Shown: positions 45,096 through 54,150 of the stretch, in pieces | Numbering within the stretch: the first letter of the stretch is position 1 | How the letters are laid out: each line of letters begins with the position of its first letter | Assembly: GCF_000970685.1 (NCBI RefSeq) | Contig: NZ_LAJB01000003.1 | Span: 538,762 to 602,761, forward strand | Source of the DNA: Domibacillus indicus | GTDB taxonomy: Bacteria > Bacillota > Bacilli > Bacillales > Domibacillaceae | DNA length: 64,000 nt | Direction of reading: 5' to 3' | The notes under the pieces: model-generated | The model's input: the letters and a program-made list of their open reading frames with translations, nothing else | Database searches by the model: none | What the model was told of the DNA's origin: nothing | Made by a program: the position numbers and the translations under genes

Positions 45096-47018
45096 ATGAA
45101 AAAGTGGATGATCGCGATACTTGTTTCAGTAACCGGTGCTGTTCTCGCTCTTTTTTATTCGATGCACGCGGGCGGCCCGCCGGACATGACCGTGCCGCGT
45201 TCCACTCTTTTTTATGCGGCGGACGGAACAAAAGCAGCTGAAACACATACTGGTGAAAAGCGGTACTGGGTGTCGCTGGATGACATTTCTCCCTATGTCA
45301 TCGATGCCGTCATCTCGATTGAGGACAAAAATTTTTATAACCATTTCGGCCTTGATCCGAAGCGGATTGCCGGTGCCGCGCTGGCAGACATAAAAGCAAT
45401 GGCAAAGGTACAGGGAGCAAGCACCATTACCCAGCAATACGCACGCAACGTTTTTTTGTCTCACGAAAAAACGTGGGGCCGTAAAATACAGGAAGCCTGG
45501 CAGGCACTTCGGATTGAAGCTTTTTATTCAAAAGAGGAAATTTTGGAGGGCTATTTAAATACTGTTTATTTTGGCCACGGTGCCTATGGAATTGAAGCAG
45601 CTTCGCAGTTTTATTTTGGCAAATCTGCAGATACGTTGACAGCATCAGAAGCAGCCCTGCTTGCCGGCATTCCGAAGGGCCCTTCTATCTATTCACCTCT
45701 GGCCTCCCGTGAAAAATCCGAAAACCGGCGACGCCTTATTTTATCTGAAATGAATTTGCCGGAGCATGAATACAAACAGGCAATAGCAGAAATCCCAAAT
45801 ATAACTGGAGCATTTGCCAACAGTGAAAGTGAAGCTCCTTACTTTATTGATGCGGCGAGATCCGAGCTCGAGTCACTTGGGTTTCGGGAGCAGAGCGGGT
45901 TAAAGGTATATACAACGCTGAATCCATTACACCAAAAAGCAGCGGATGAAGCAGTGGCAAATGGCATTTCAGCCGGTGCCGCCATTCAATCAGCTCTTAT
46001 CTCCATCAATCCCGGCACTCATTATGTAACGGCTCTGTCCGGAGGGCGGGATTATAAGAAAAGCCCGTTTAACCGTGCCGTCCAAGCCTACAGGCAGCCA
46101 GGCTCTTTAATGAAGCCTTTTTTGTATTACGAAGCGCTCGACAAAGGATTCACCCCTGTAACGAAGCGAAAAAGCGAACCAACGACATTTAATGCCACGT
46201 ATTCACCCAAAAACTTTAACAGCCAGTATGCTGAAAGAGGCGTAACGATGGCGGAGGCGCTGGCTGTTTCCGATAATATCTACGCTGTAAAAACCAACCT
46301 GCTGTTAGGACCTGGAACACTTGCCGACACAATGAAGCGGTTTGGCGTAACCTCTGAATTGAAAGCTGTGCCTTCTCTCGCGCTTGGCACATCGGGCATG
46401 ACAGTTCTTGAGACCGCTAATGCTTATGCAACCATTGCCTCGGGCGGCGTATATGGAAAGCCCGTTTTCATTACCAAAGTAGAAAACATGGACGGGGAAG
46501 TGCTTTATAAGTATAAGAAACAGCACGAGCGGCGGTTTGACGAAAAAAAAATAGCCGTACTGACGAGGCTGATGACAGGCATGTTTGATGAGACCATAAG
46601 TGACTATGCCGCCCCGACCGGTGCAGCCATGGCTTCCTCCCTGACCCGTCCTTATGCCGGGAAATCCGGCTCTACTCCTTATGACTACTGGATGGCCGGC
46701 TTCACCCCTTCTCTTACAGCGGTTGTCTGGACCGGCTATGATGATGGGTCGGAGATTACCAAAACGGAAGACCGGTCGCGTGCAAAAGCGGTATGGTCGC
46801 AGTACATGGAAAAGGTCCATAAAGGCAGGCAGCCGGAATCATTCACATGGCCGCGCAGTCTTGTCGAAGTCGAAGTCGATATAAAAACAGGAACAGCCTG
46901 CAGCGGCGGCCATAAGCTGCTGTTTGAGCGGGGAACAGAACCGAAAGAGGAATGCCGGCAGGAAAATGAGCCAGCAGAAGATATACTGTTTCCAGAGCTG
47001 CCGGCATGGTTCCGATAG
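45096..47018 (+). CDS. pbpG: Class A penicillin-binding protein 2d (sporulation)
   Basis: Bifunctional glycosyltransferase and transpeptidase that helps polymerise the germ-cell wall of the spore. The 640-residue protein has a signal anchor (about 3-22), the GT51 domain with IEDKNFYNHFGLDP, GASTITQQYARN and GYLNTVYFGHGAYGIEAA, and the transpeptidase domain with SxxK (QPGSLMKPF), SDN (VSDNIYAVK) and KSG (AGKSGSTPYD). ATG at 45096 follows AAAGGAGG. It corresponds to ywhE, divergent from speE. Confidence 0.95.
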   Translation: MKKWMIAILVSVTGAVLALFYSMHAGGPPDMTVPRSTLFYAADGTKAAETHTGEKRYWVSLDDISPYVIDAVISIEDKNFYNHFGLDPKRIAGAALADIKAMAKVQGASTITQQYARNVFLSHEKTWGRKIQEAWQALRIEAFYSKEEILEGYLNTVYFGHGAYGIEAASQFYFGKSADTLTASEAALLAGIPKGPSIYSPLASREKSENRRRLILSEMNLPEHEYKQAIAEIPNITGAFANSESEAPYFIDAARSELESLGFREQSGLKVYTTLNPLHQKAADEAVANGISAGAAIQSALISINPGTHYVTALSGGRDYKKSPFNRAVQAYRQPGSLMKPFLYYEALDKGFTPVTKRKSEPTTFNATYSPKNFNSQYAERGVTMAEALAVSDNIYAVKTNLLLGPGTLADTMKRFGVTSELKAVPSLALGTSGMTVLETANAYATIASGGVYGKPVFITKVENMDGEVLYKYKKQHERRFDEKKIAVLTRLMTGMFDETISDYAAPTGAAMASSLTRPYAGKSGSTPYDYWMAGFTPSLTAVVWTGYDDGSEITKTEDRSRAKAVWSQYMEKVHKGRQPESFTWPRSLVEVEVDIKTGTACSGGHKLLFERGTEPKEECRQENEPAEDILFPELPAWFR

Positions 47019-47061
47019 CATGCAAAACGCCCGGGGATACTATTCCCGGGCGTTTTGCATG
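47019..47061. terminator. Long perfect inverted repeat downstream of pbpG
   Basis: A 17-base perfect stem CATGCAAAACGCCCGGG / CCCGGGCGTTTTGCATG with a 9-base loop. The T run is inside the stem, so it should terminate from both sides. Confidence 0.8.
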
Positions 47062-47148
47062 TCCTAGCTTATGCAGTTTATGCATTGCCTTCAGTTTACT
47101 TCTTTTTCGCTGTCTCCGGCAACAGAAGAAAGCGTAATTTTAGAAACT

Positions 47149-47661
47149 TCACATTTCCGTCACATTTAAGCCATTCTTTAATTCGTCTGTTGAACGCTCC
47201 CACATCTCCGCATTATGGCTGATAAGGAAATCCTTTAAAATCCCTTTGGACCGGTCGTCCATTACATCGACAATAATATGGCGTTTTAGTGACTTATCCA
47301 TCCGGTTTACATGCTCCGGCAGTGATTTATAGCCGCGGCGTATCTCACGGTTGACCGTCATTTCACAAGCTGTAACCCCCGCATAATAAGGTCCTTCCTC
47401 GTTCCGGTCAATGGTTACCCATACGAGCCAATACAGCTTTGCATCCGGCACCTCGTCTTTTTCCTTGAGAAACTTGATGCCTTTTTCGACTGCACTGCGC
47501 GCATGCATCGCCCCGATATCAATATGAGCGGAATTGTCTTCCACATCAATAATGACCGGTGATACGTTTTCAAGGCTGAGTGAGCCTTTTCCGAAGCCTT
47601 TATGTCCATCTGTCGGATCATTTTTAATGATATTAAAGCCGACTTTCTTTTTTTGTTCCAT
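47149..47661 (-). CDS. ywhD: YwhD family protein
   Basis: A 170-residue soluble protein that matches Bacillus YwhD in length and position between pbpG and ywhC (VGFNIIKNDPTDGHKGFGKGS at the start, with EEGPYYAGVTACEMTV in the middle). Function unknown. It is 15 bases downstream of ywhC with a good ribosome site. Confidence 0.85.
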   Translation of the reverse strand: MEQKKKVGFNIIKNDPTDGHKGFGKGSLSLENVSPVIIDVEDNSAHIDIGAMHARSAVEKGIKFLKEKDEVPDAKLYWLVWVTIDRNEEGPYYAGVTACEMTVNREIRRGYKSLPEHVNRMDKSLKRHIIVDVMDDRSKGILKDFLISHNAEMWERSTDELKNGLNVTEM

Positions 47662-47676
47662 TATCGTTAGTCCTCC

Positions 47677-48315
47677 TTACAGAAATACACTAAAAATCGT
47701 TTGAAAACCATCTAGAACCCCATTCGTAACTACATTTAAAAAGGGATGAATCGTGTAGCGTCCAAGAGGAGTGATTACTAATATGAGAAAAAGCAGCACT
47801 CCGTATTGCTCGTACTGTGTCATTTTCACACGGAGATGCGGCGGTGCCAGGTCTTCTAAAATCCGGTAGCCGTCCAGCGGCGGGAATGGAAGCAGGTTAA
47901 ATACAAACAGCAGCACATTCAGCCAGACCATCATATTTAACAGCTGAATGGCAAAAACCGGCGCGCTGCCGATAATGAAATACAAAAGGCCAAATGCGAG
48001 AAACGCAATCAGAAAGTTGCTGATAGGGCCTGCAAGCGAGACAAGCACGCCCGCAAGCTTCGGATTTTTAAAATTCCGGCGGTTGACCGGCACAGGCCGT
48101 GCCCAGCCAAAGCCGGCGATTAAAATAAAAATCGTTCCGATCGGATCAAGATGGTGAACAGGGTTTAACGTGAGCCGTCCCTGGTTCTTTGCCGTATCAT
48201 CCCCAAATTTGTATGCTGTATACGCATGTGCAAACTCATGCACGGTGAAAGCAACCAGCAGCGCAATAATAACAAACGGAAGCTGTTCAAGTCGAAATGC
48301 TAAAAATTGTTCCAA
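47677..48315 (-). CDS. ywhC: Site-2 protease family membrane metalloprotease YwhC
   Basis: A 212-residue M50 family protein with about six helices, the zinc motif HEFAH (His26, Glu27, His30) in the first helix pair and the third ligand region [13 protein letters not shown]. It is the short form without a PDZ domain. The substrate is unknown. It belongs to a ywfO-ywhC-ywhD run. Confidence 0.9.
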   Translation of the reverse strand: MEQFLAFRLEQLPFVIIALLVAFTVHEFAHAYTAYKFGDDTAKNQGRLTLNPVHHLDPIGTIFILIAGFGWARPVPVNRRNFKNPKLAGVLVSLAGPISNFLIAFLAFGLLYFIIGSAPVFAIQLLNMMVWLNVLLFVFNLLPFPPLDGYRILEDLAPPHLRVKMTQYEQYGVLLFLILVITPLGRYTIHPFLNVVTNGVLDGFQTIFSVFL

Positions 48316-48328
48316 GAAGTGGTCTCCT

Positions 48329-49639
48329 TTATTTACGATAGATTTCTAATATGTTTCTAATTTTCCGTTTAACGGTCCGGTTCGATGATTCATCACGCAA
48401 AACGTCAACCGGGAAATACAGCTTGTGATCTGTCCGGCGCTTTCCGGAAATAGCCTCTACAATATCTGAACGCCCGGATAATTCCTGCAATGTTTCATCA
48501 TCCTTCATTAACAGGTAAATAGGCTGCCGCTCCGACTCAATACCCGGCCGGTAAAAGTCATACGGCAGGTCCGAGGATGAATCATGCACGAGGTAGTATT
48601 CAGGATCGATTCCTGCTTTTCGAAACAGCTCTTCCAGCTCCGCATATTTCTCCTGCTCAGCCGCCGGATCAAATTCAACATATTTAAATAAATTCCGGTT
48701 CATAAAGCGGCTGCATAAATCCCTCAAAACGGCATCCTCTTCAGCCTGCCATGCATGAAAATAAAACATGACAACCGATTCATCCAAATTCACATATTCC
48801 TCGAGCGAGCAGTCCCCTTCAAATAATGAAGTGAAATGAACCGGCTGCTGGCGAAAAGCATAGCCCTGCTCATATAATACTTTTGCCCGGTGGAGTGTTT
48901 TAGAAAGCAATACTTCCGCGCTTCGCGTTACGGGATGAAAGTATACCTGCCAGTACATTTGATAGCGGCTCATAATGTAATCCTCTACTGCATGCATGCC
49001 GCTTAATTTGAATACAGCCTGCTCCTCGCGGGGGCGGATTACCCGCAAAATACGCTCCATATCAAAATGGCCGTAGCTCACACCAGTATAATAGGCGTCA
49101 CGCTGCAAATAATCCATCCGGTCCGCATCAATCTGGCTGGAGATTAAGCTTACTACCAGTTTATTCTCATATGTTTTATTAATAACCTCTGCCACTTTTT
49201 CGGGGAAATCTTCGCCGACCCTGCCCAGCACCCGGTTGATCGCTGTATCGCCAAGAATAATTTTTTTGGTATATTCCTCGTGATCAAGCCCAAACACTTT
49301 CTCAAATGAGTGGGAAAACGGGCCATGCCCTACATCGTGAAGCAGTGCAGCGCAAAGGCTGACAAGACGTTCTTCTGCACTCCATTCCGGCCTGCCGCGG
49401 AAAACATCATCAACAATCCGCCGGACAATTTCATAGACACCGAGAGAATGATTGAATCGGCTGTGCTCCGCTCCGTGAAACGTAAAGTACGTTGTACCCA
49501 GCTGGCGAATCCGGCGCAGCCGCTGAAACTCTTTTGTGCCAATTAAATCCCAAATCACTACATCCCGCACATGAACATAGCGATGAACCGGATCTTTAAA
49601 CACTTTCTCTTCTTTCAACTTCTGCTTCGCGTAGCTCAC
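48329..49639 (-). CDS. ywfO: HD domain phosphohydrolase YwfO
   Basis: A 436-residue HD-superfamily protein with the metal-binding set His64 (HSLGVYE), HD at 101-102 (LLHDVGHGPFSHSFE) and a downstream Asp in SSQIDADRMDYLQRDAYYTG. The domain layout is that of dGTPase-like and SAMHD1-like enzymes. The B. subtilis orthologue is reported as a nucleotide phosphohydrolase; the substrate here is inferred only. Start is GTG at 49639 behind GGGAGG. Confidence 0.9.
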   Translation of the reverse strand: MSYAKQKLKEEKVFKDPVHRYVHVRDVVIWDLIGTKEFQRLRRIRQLGTTYFTFHGAEHSRFNHSLGVYEIVRRIVDDVFRGRPEWSAEERLVSLCAALLHDVGHGPFSHSFEKVFGLDHEEYTKKIILGDTAINRVLGRVGEDFPEKVAEVINKTYENKLVVSLISSQIDADRMDYLQRDAYYTGVSYGHFDMERILRVIRPREEQAVFKLSGMHAVEDYIMSRYQMYWQVYFHPVTRSAEVLLSKTLHRAKVLYEQGYAFRQQPVHFTSLFEGDCSLEEYVNLDESVVMFYFHAWQAEEDAVLRDLCSRFMNRNLFKYVEFDPAAEQEKYAELEELFRKAGIDPEYYLVHDSSSDLPYDFYRPGIESERQPIYLLMKDDETLQELSGRSDIVEAISGKRRTDHKLYFPVDVLRDESSNRTVKRKIRNILEIYRK

Positions 49640-49737
49640 ATATGCGCCTCCCGCCTCTTTTTTTGTCCATTATAACGGAAAAATCAATGATTATGGGAAA
49701 ATTCGCACTGATGAATGCATATACTGCTAGCAAATAA

Positions 49738-49773
49738 AAAAAACCACCTTTTTTCAAAAGAAAAGGTGATTGC
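49738..49773 (-). terminator. Terminator downstream of the DUF1450 gene
   Basis: Minus-strand stem CACCTTTT / AAAAGGTG followed by GTTTTTTTT. Confidence 0.88.
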
Positions 49774-49775
49774 GA

Positions 49776-50000
49776 TTATGATTTTAGTTTTTTTATAACT
49801 TTTTCCATGAGCTCGTCTTCTGTTAATGCCGCAACTGGCCGATTGTTGACGAACGCAAACGTTTTTTTACGGCCGGGACCGCAATATGACTGGCATTTTA
49901 TATCAATTGATGCGCTTGGATCCAATTTTTCAAGCTTTGGAATCAATGTTTTCAAATTCACTGCCTGGCAATCATCGCATACGCGAAACTCGTTAGCCAT
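49776..50000 (-). CDS. DUF1450 family protein (YuzB-like)
   Basis: A 74-residue soluble protein with three cysteines, [10 protein letters not shown] near the N-terminus and [12 protein letters not shown] in the middle, typical of DUF1450 (YuzB). It resembles thioredoxin-like ferredoxins in spacing but too few cysteines remain for a 2Fe-2S cluster of known type. Start ATG at 50000 follows AGGAAGG; the ATG at 50030 has no ribosome site. Function unknown. Confidence 0.82.
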   Translation of the reverse strand: MANEFRVCDDCQAVNLKTLIPKLEKLDPSASIDIKCQSYCGPGRKKTFAFVNNRPVAALTEDELMEKVIKKLKS

Positions 50001-50071
50001 GTTAAACCTTCCTTTCCATTCATTCATCACGATATTTTACATGGAAAAAAGCGTGTTTGCAAGCTTACCAC

Positions 50072-50100
50072 GTATAAAATGACAGATGTCCGGCAATCCT
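50072..50100 (+). promoter_or_regulatory. Sigma-F promoter of rsfA
   Basis: GTATA (50072-50076), 15-base spacer, GGCAATCCT (50092-50100); only one consensus base (the A before the last two) is off. Confidence 0.8.
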
Positions 50101-50137
50101 GTTGATAGAGACTATTTTCATAAGGAGAGATGATAAC

Positions 50138-50683
50138 ATGAAAGTTCGTCAAGATGCCTGGTCAGAAGAAAATGATTTGCTTCTCGCTGAAACGGTTCTT
50201 CGCCATGTCCGTGAAGGAAGCACCCAATTGAACGCTTTCGAAGAAGTCGGCGACCTGTTAAACCGGACGTCTGCAGCCTGCGGCTTCCGCTGGAATGCCG
50301 TTGTCCGCACCCAGTATGAAAAAGCGCTCGGCCTCGCGAAAAAGCAGCGCAAGCAGCGCAACCGCACGATGGAGAAAAAAGTACTTTACACGCCTCCTGC
50401 CGAAGGAACGTTAACAATGACAGATGTTATTGGTTATTTGCAAACCATTGAATCCATTGACGCTATCAAAGCGGAAAACGAACAGCTGCGTGCAGAAAAT
50501 GAGCAGCTGCAGCAGCGATTAAATAAAATTGAACAATCTTCCGAGATTATGCAGGAAGACTATGAAACACTGATGAAAATTATGAACCGTGCCCGTAAGT
50601 TTGTCGCTCTTGACGATGAAGAAGGGCCGGCTGTGACGTTCAAAATGGAACGAAACGGAAACCTTGAAAAAGTAGCAGAGTAA
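50138..50683 (+). CDS. rsfA: RsfA-type prespore transcription regulator
   Basis: Myb/SANT-like DNA-binding domain at the N-terminus (residues about 1-60: [32 protein letters not shown]) and a leucine-zipper-like coiled coil (about 105-140, with the repeat [17 protein letters not shown]). B. subtilis RsfA tunes sigma-F gene expression in the forespore. The 181-residue reading starts at ATG 50138 after AAGGAGAG. A sigma-F promoter precedes it. It converges with lipL. Confidence 0.92.
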   Translation: MKVRQDAWSEENDLLLAETVLRHVREGSTQLNAFEEVGDLLNRTSAACGFRWNAVVRTQYEKALGLAKKQRKQRNRTMEKKVLYTPPAEGTLTMTDVIGYLQTIESIDAIKAENEQLRAENEQLQQRLNKIEQSSEIMQEDYETLMKIMNRARKFVALDDEEGPAVTFKMERNGNLEKVAE

Positions 50684-50685
50684 GT

Positions 50686-51516
50686 TTAAACCAGGGCTTT
50701 ATTATTTCGTTCAATAACCCGCTGCAAATATCCATCAAAGACCTCTGCTTCAAATGGTGTCATAGAACCTCCTGCAAGCGGGCCGCCGATCTCTTTCAGC
50801 GACTCCAGAAAGCGGACAATGACACTTTGAACGGTTAACGGCTCTCCAGTAAGTTCTGTTAACGAGGCCATTACATCCGGTTTAATGTCTGGATATACCC
50901 ATTTTGTCTCAGTATCTTGTTTGGCCGCTTCATAAAAGGCGCGAATTTCTGCGGCCCGTTCCGCTCCGCTGCCATTAACACATAAATATATTTGAACAGC
51001 AACGCCTTTTTTTAAACGGCGCTGTGAAATTCCGGCAAATTTTTTCCCGCCGATGCTAAGATCATAGCTTCCCGGACAGTAGGAACCGACAATTTCATAG
51101 GCATCGATCCTGGCCTGCGGAAACATATGGCGGATAAGCGCGTACATCGCTTCATAGCCGCGGTCAATATCGATGCCTTTTTCTGTGTCCGGCATAATAA
51201 GCGACAGGTTCAATACACCCTCATCAAGCAGGACAGCGAGGCCCCCTGAGTTCCGGACTATGACCCGGTAGCCGGCATCTTCAAGTACTTTCACTCCGTC
51301 TTTTAAATATGGCAGCTTCGTATCCTGAATGCCGAGCACCACCGTGTCATGGTGAACCCAGGCGCGTGCGGTAGCGGGACTCCAGCCCCCACCAATTGCT
51401 GCTGCCAGGGCATCATCTGTTGCAAAGGAATGTATCGGGTTAAAGCCGGGCCCATAGGCGGATTGGTCAATAAACCGCCAGGACGGCCGGCATAAGAGCG
51501 ATTCTGGTTGTTCCAT
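50686..51516 (-). CDS. lipL: Octanoyl-[GcvH]:protein N-octanoyltransferase
   Basis: Amidotransferase that moves octanoyl from GcvH to E2 subunits during lipoate synthesis. The 276-residue protein has the lipoate ligase-like fold with RNSGGLAVLLDEGVLNLSL and the catalytic Cys147 in GSYCPGSYDLSIGGKKFAG. It fits ywfL of B. subtilis. The phosphotransacetylase gene pta, which separates lipL from hemQ there, is absent. Confidence 0.93.
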   Translation of the reverse strand: MEQPESLLCRPSWRFIDQSAYGPGFNPIHSFATDDALAAAIGGGWSPATARAWVHHDTVVLGIQDTKLPYLKDGVKVLEDAGYRVIVRNSGGLAVLLDEGVLNLSLIMPDTEKGIDIDRGYEAMYALIRHMFPQARIDAYEIVGSYCPGSYDLSIGGKKFAGISQRRLKKGVAVQIYLCVNGSGAERAAEIRAFYEAAKQDTETKWVYPDIKPDVMASLTELTGEPLTVQSVIVRFLESLKEIGGPLAGGSMTPFEAEVFDGYLQRVIERNNKALV

Positions 51517-51625
51517 AACTGTATCTCCTTTAAGAAGTGTTCTTTTTTAGCTGAAGCTTTTCAAAAAATCGATTCAAGCCTGGGCCTGCGGAACAGGGCA
51601 CCGTATAGTTAGCTTTTGATCATTT

Positions 51626-51636
51626 TATGCTATATT
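51626..51636 (+). promoter_or_regulatory. Extended -10 promoter of hemQ
   Basis: TATGCTATATT, a TG-extended -10 (TATATT at 51631-51636), 34 bases before the ATG. No good -35 is visible. Confidence 0.5.
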
Positions 51637-51669
51637 AGAGACAGACTACAATACATAGGAGTGAAAAAC

Positions 51670-52416
51670 ATGAGTGAAGCAGCAAAAACGCTTGACGGAT
51701 GGTACTGCCTTCATGATTTCCGGTCCATTGACTGGGCTTCATGGAAGATGCTGTCTAGTGACGAGCGGGAAAGCGCTATTGCCGAATTCCGCAAATTTTT
51801 GTATAAATTAGAAGCTGTTCAGGAAGTAAAAGCGGGCAGCCATTCCTTTTACAGCGTAATCGGCCAGAAAGCAGATTTTATGCTGATGATTCTACGCCCG
51901 ACTATGGCGGAATTAAACGTCATTGAAACAGAATTCAACAAGCTGAAAATCGCTGAATTCACAATTCCAGCTTATTCATATGTATCGGTTGTAGAGCTTA
52001 GCAATTACCTGTCATCAGATGAAGATCCATATCAGAACCCGCAAATTCGCGCACGCTTGTATCCGGAGCTGCCAAAAACCGAGTATGTATGCTTCTATCC
52101 TATGGACAAACGCCGCCAGGGCGAGGACAACTGGTATATGCTCCCAATGAAGGAGCGCGGCAACTTAATGCGCAGCCACGGAATGATCGGCCGCCAGTAT
52201 GCAGGGCTTGTCAAACAAATCATTACCGGATCTGTCGGCTTTGATGATTACGAGTGGGGCGTTACCCTTTATGCAGATGATGTGCTTCAGTTTAAAAAGT
52301 TAATTTACGAGATGCGCTTTGATGAAGTAAGCGCACGCTACGGTGAATTCGGTTCATTCTTTGTCGGCCATCTGCTGACAGACGATAAGTTCGCCCAGAT
52401 GATGCATGTAAACTAA
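51670..52416 (+). CDS. hemQ: Coproheme decarboxylase (HemQ/ChdC)
   Basis: Last step of the coproporphyrin-dependent haem pathway of Gram-positives: decarboxylates coproheme III to haem b using peroxide. The 248-residue chlorite-dismutase-fold protein has the catalytic Tyr143 and Lys147 ([10 protein letters not shown]) and the proximal haem ligand His170 (MRSHGMIGR). ATG at 51670 follows AGGAGTG. It has its own promoter and terminator. Confidence 0.95.
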   Translation: MSEAAKTLDGWYCLHDFRSIDWASWKMLSSDERESAIAEFRKFLYKLEAVQEVKAGSHSFYSVIGQKADFMLMILRPTMAELNVIETEFNKLKIAEFTIPAYSYVSVVELSNYLSSDEDPYQNPQIRARLYPELPKTEYVCFYPMDKRRQGEDNWYMLPMKERGNLMRSHGMIGRQYAGLVKQIITGSVGFDDYEWGVTLYADDVLQFKKLIYEMRFDEVSARYGEFGSFFVGHLLTDDKFAQMMHVN

Positions 52417-52451
52417 AGATAAATACCTGGTGTCTCCGGAGCACCGTCCGA

Positions 52452-52478
52452 GACTGGCGACTTTGTCGCCAGTCTTTA
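52452..52478 (+). terminator. Terminator of hemQ
   Basis: Perfect stem GACTGGCGAC / GTCGCCAGTC with loop TTT, followed by TTTATAG and then the repeat element. Confidence 0.85.
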
Positions 52479-52970
52479 TAGTGTTGAAAAAGATTCGTCC
52501 AAGAATCATTTCATACGTCCTTAAGGAATTTATATCCATAAAATTCACGAGTTGGCCATTTACATAAACAGAAGAACAGCGCTTGATCCATGTAAGAAAC
52601 AGCGGCATTCGCAGGGCTCTGCTTTCTAGGGGGCAGGCGATAAGCCCGTCTTCCTCCGCTCCCTGCGGCTCTCCTAGTCTTTATCTGCCCGCTTGTTCCA
52701 TAGGAGTTTCCACCCTGCGCCTGCCGCCTGTGCAGGAAGGAAAAACAGCAGGATTTGTTTTTCTGCTCTTGTCAAAAGGAAGAGAGCCGTATTCTATTCT
52801 GTTTTTTTCTTGAAACGGAACGGGCGGAGGACTGGCGAAGAAGACTCCCGCAGGACGAGTGGACAGACTGAAACAGACGGCGCAAAGCGTCGGCTGGTTC
52901 AGCGTTCACCCTGCAGGAAAGCGAAGCCGTCAGCCCACTATGCTGCTTTTTAAAAGAAGTAGCTTTTCTT
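52479..52970. repeat. Degenerate dispersed intergenic element, copy B
   Basis: Starts with TAGTGTTGAAAAA (52479-52491) directly at the hemQ terminator. Its core (52573-52965) is homologous to copy A and carries an extra insertion (about 52640-52690 and 52770-52810). No coding capacity. The right border is not clear; a GGCGGC / GCCGCC hairpin follows at 52987-53011. The rest of the 746-bp gap up to cwlJ shows nothing I can call. Confidence 0.75.
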
Positions 52971-53162
52971 ATCAATGAAAACGGGCAGGCGGCTTCTTCG
53001 AGGTGCCGCCTTTCTTGTGCCGATTTAGCTGAATTTGTTTAATGCTGAGCGTCCCGGCGCAGAGAATTCCTTGCTTAAAGCACAGTTTGCTCCGACTGAT
53101 TATATGCGAGGCTGCACCTTCTTATCCCAATATGCATAAAGTGAAATGGGAGGTGTAGGAAA

Positions 53163-53585
53163 GTGGCTGTGGTTGCTCACACAGAAGAAGATGTCAGGCT
53201 GCTGGCAAGGCTTATGCGTGCTGAAGCAGAAGGTGAAGGTCCGCTTGGCATGCTGATGGTCGGCAATGTCGGTGTAAACCGGGCTCGTGCGGATTGTCTT
53301 GATTTCAAAAACATACGCACAATCCGGGCAATGGTGTTTCAGTCGCCCGGCGGATTTGAAGCTACACAAAAAGGTTACTTTTATCAAAGCGCGCGCCAAA
53401 AAGATATTGATTTAGCACGGAAAGTGTTAAGAGGCGGCCGCTATCATCCTGCTTCCAATGCACTCTGGTTTTTTGAACCGGCGGGTGCCTGTCCCGCTCA
53501 GTGGTACAATCAGCCGAATACCGGCCGATTTAAAGCACACTGCTTTTTCAGTCCGCTCCGTTCCGTTTGCCCATCTGTTTATTAA
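53163..53585 (+). CDS. cwlJ: Spore cortex-lytic enzyme CwlJ
   Basis: Coat-localised hydrolase that degrades spore cortex during germination and is triggered by Ca-DPA. The 140-residue protein has the hydrolase-2 domain without a signal peptide: RLMRAEAEGEGPLGM, VGNVGVNRARADC, GYFYQSARQ and the C-terminal GACPAQWYNQPNTGRFKAHCF. GTG start at 53163. It precedes gerQ by 19 bases, and CwlJ depends on GerQ for localisation in B. subtilis. Confidence 0.95.
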   Translation: MAVVAHTEEDVRLLARLMRAEAEGEGPLGMLMVGNVGVNRARADCLDFKNIRTIRAMVFQSPGGFEATQKGYFYQSARQKDIDLARKVLRGGRYHPASNALWFFEPAGACPAQWYNQPNTGRFKAHCFFSPLRSVCPSVY

Positions 53586-53604
53586 AAAGGAGGCGCTTTT
53601 TTTT

Positions 53605-53949
53605 ATGAACCCGTATCAATATATGCCCGGCCAGGGAAGTATGAATCAAGGAATGCCGCCTCAGGGAATGCCGCCTGTGGCTCCCCCGGCAGCACCGCAG
53701 GCAGAAGAATCGTATATCGAGAATATTTTCCGTTTAAACCGAGGGAAAATGGTAACCGTTTATACAACGTTTGAAAACAATAAAGAATGGAACGCTAAAG
53801 TATTCCGCGGGCGTATTGAAGCAGCAGGACGCGACCATCTTATTTTAAGCCATCCTTCAACCGGCCATCGCTATCTGATCCCTCTTCTTTATTTAGATTA
53901 TGCAACGTTTGACGGCGAGATTGCTTACGAATACCCATTTAACGGGTAA
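53605..53949 (+). CDS. gerQ: Spore coat protein GerQ
   Basis: Coat protein required for CwlJ function. The 114-residue protein has a short Gln/Pro/Met-rich head (residues 1-34) and the conserved C-terminal domain (YIENIFRLNRGKMVTVY, HPSTGHRYLIPLLYLDYATF). It is much shorter than the B. subtilis protein and has no lysine before residue 48. ATG at 53605 follows AAAGGAGG with long spacing. Confidence 0.92.
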   Translation: MNPYQYMPGQGSMNQGMPPQGMPPVAPPAAPQAEESYIENIFRLNRGKMVTVYTTFENNKEWNAKVFRGRIEAAGRDHLILSHPSTGHRYLIPLLYLDYATFDGEIAYEYPFNG

Positions 53950-53954
53950 AAAAA

Positions 53955-53974
53955 GAGCGGCAATACGCCGCTCT
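53955..53974 (-). terminator. Terminator hairpin, left copy
   Basis: Palindrome GAGCGGC / GCCGCTC. Seven A lie before it on +, so it is a terminator for minus-strand transcripts; together with the T-rich tail after the right copy (54125-54144) it looks like one bidirectional terminator split by the MITE. Confidence 0.8.
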
Positions 53975-54124
53975 CAGGCTGTTGACAAACGCCCGCTTTC
54001 GGCGTCACTTGCCGGCTGTGAATGCTCATGACCCCAAAAGGTCACTCCGCTTCCCATCCGGCGGCGTTCCTGGAAAGCCAAACGTTTTCAATCAGCCTGC
54101 GTTCTAACTTTGTCTACACTCTCA
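53975..54124 (+). mobile_element. 150-bp MITE-like element, copy 1
   Basis: Non-coding. The ends are imperfect inverted repeats (TGTTGACAAA at 53980-53989 and TTTGTCTACA). An almost identical copy lies inverted at 63842-63991, also 150 bp. It is flanked by 20-bp copies of a terminator hairpin (GAGCGGCAATACGCCGCTCT and the same with one change), which reads as a long target duplication. Confidence 0.85.
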
Positions 54125-54148
54125 GAGCGGCAGTACGCCGCTCTCTTT
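54125..54148 (+). terminator. Terminator hairpin, right copy
   Basis: GAGCGGC / GCCGCTC stem followed by TCTTTTCTT on the plus strand; differs from the left copy by one loop base. Confidence 0.85.
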
Positions 54149-54150
54149 TC

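Noticed and set aside
46305..46820. Long minus-strand open frame inside pbpG
   Set aside because: It is antisense to the clearly coding transpeptidase domain; no ribosome site and no family likeness.
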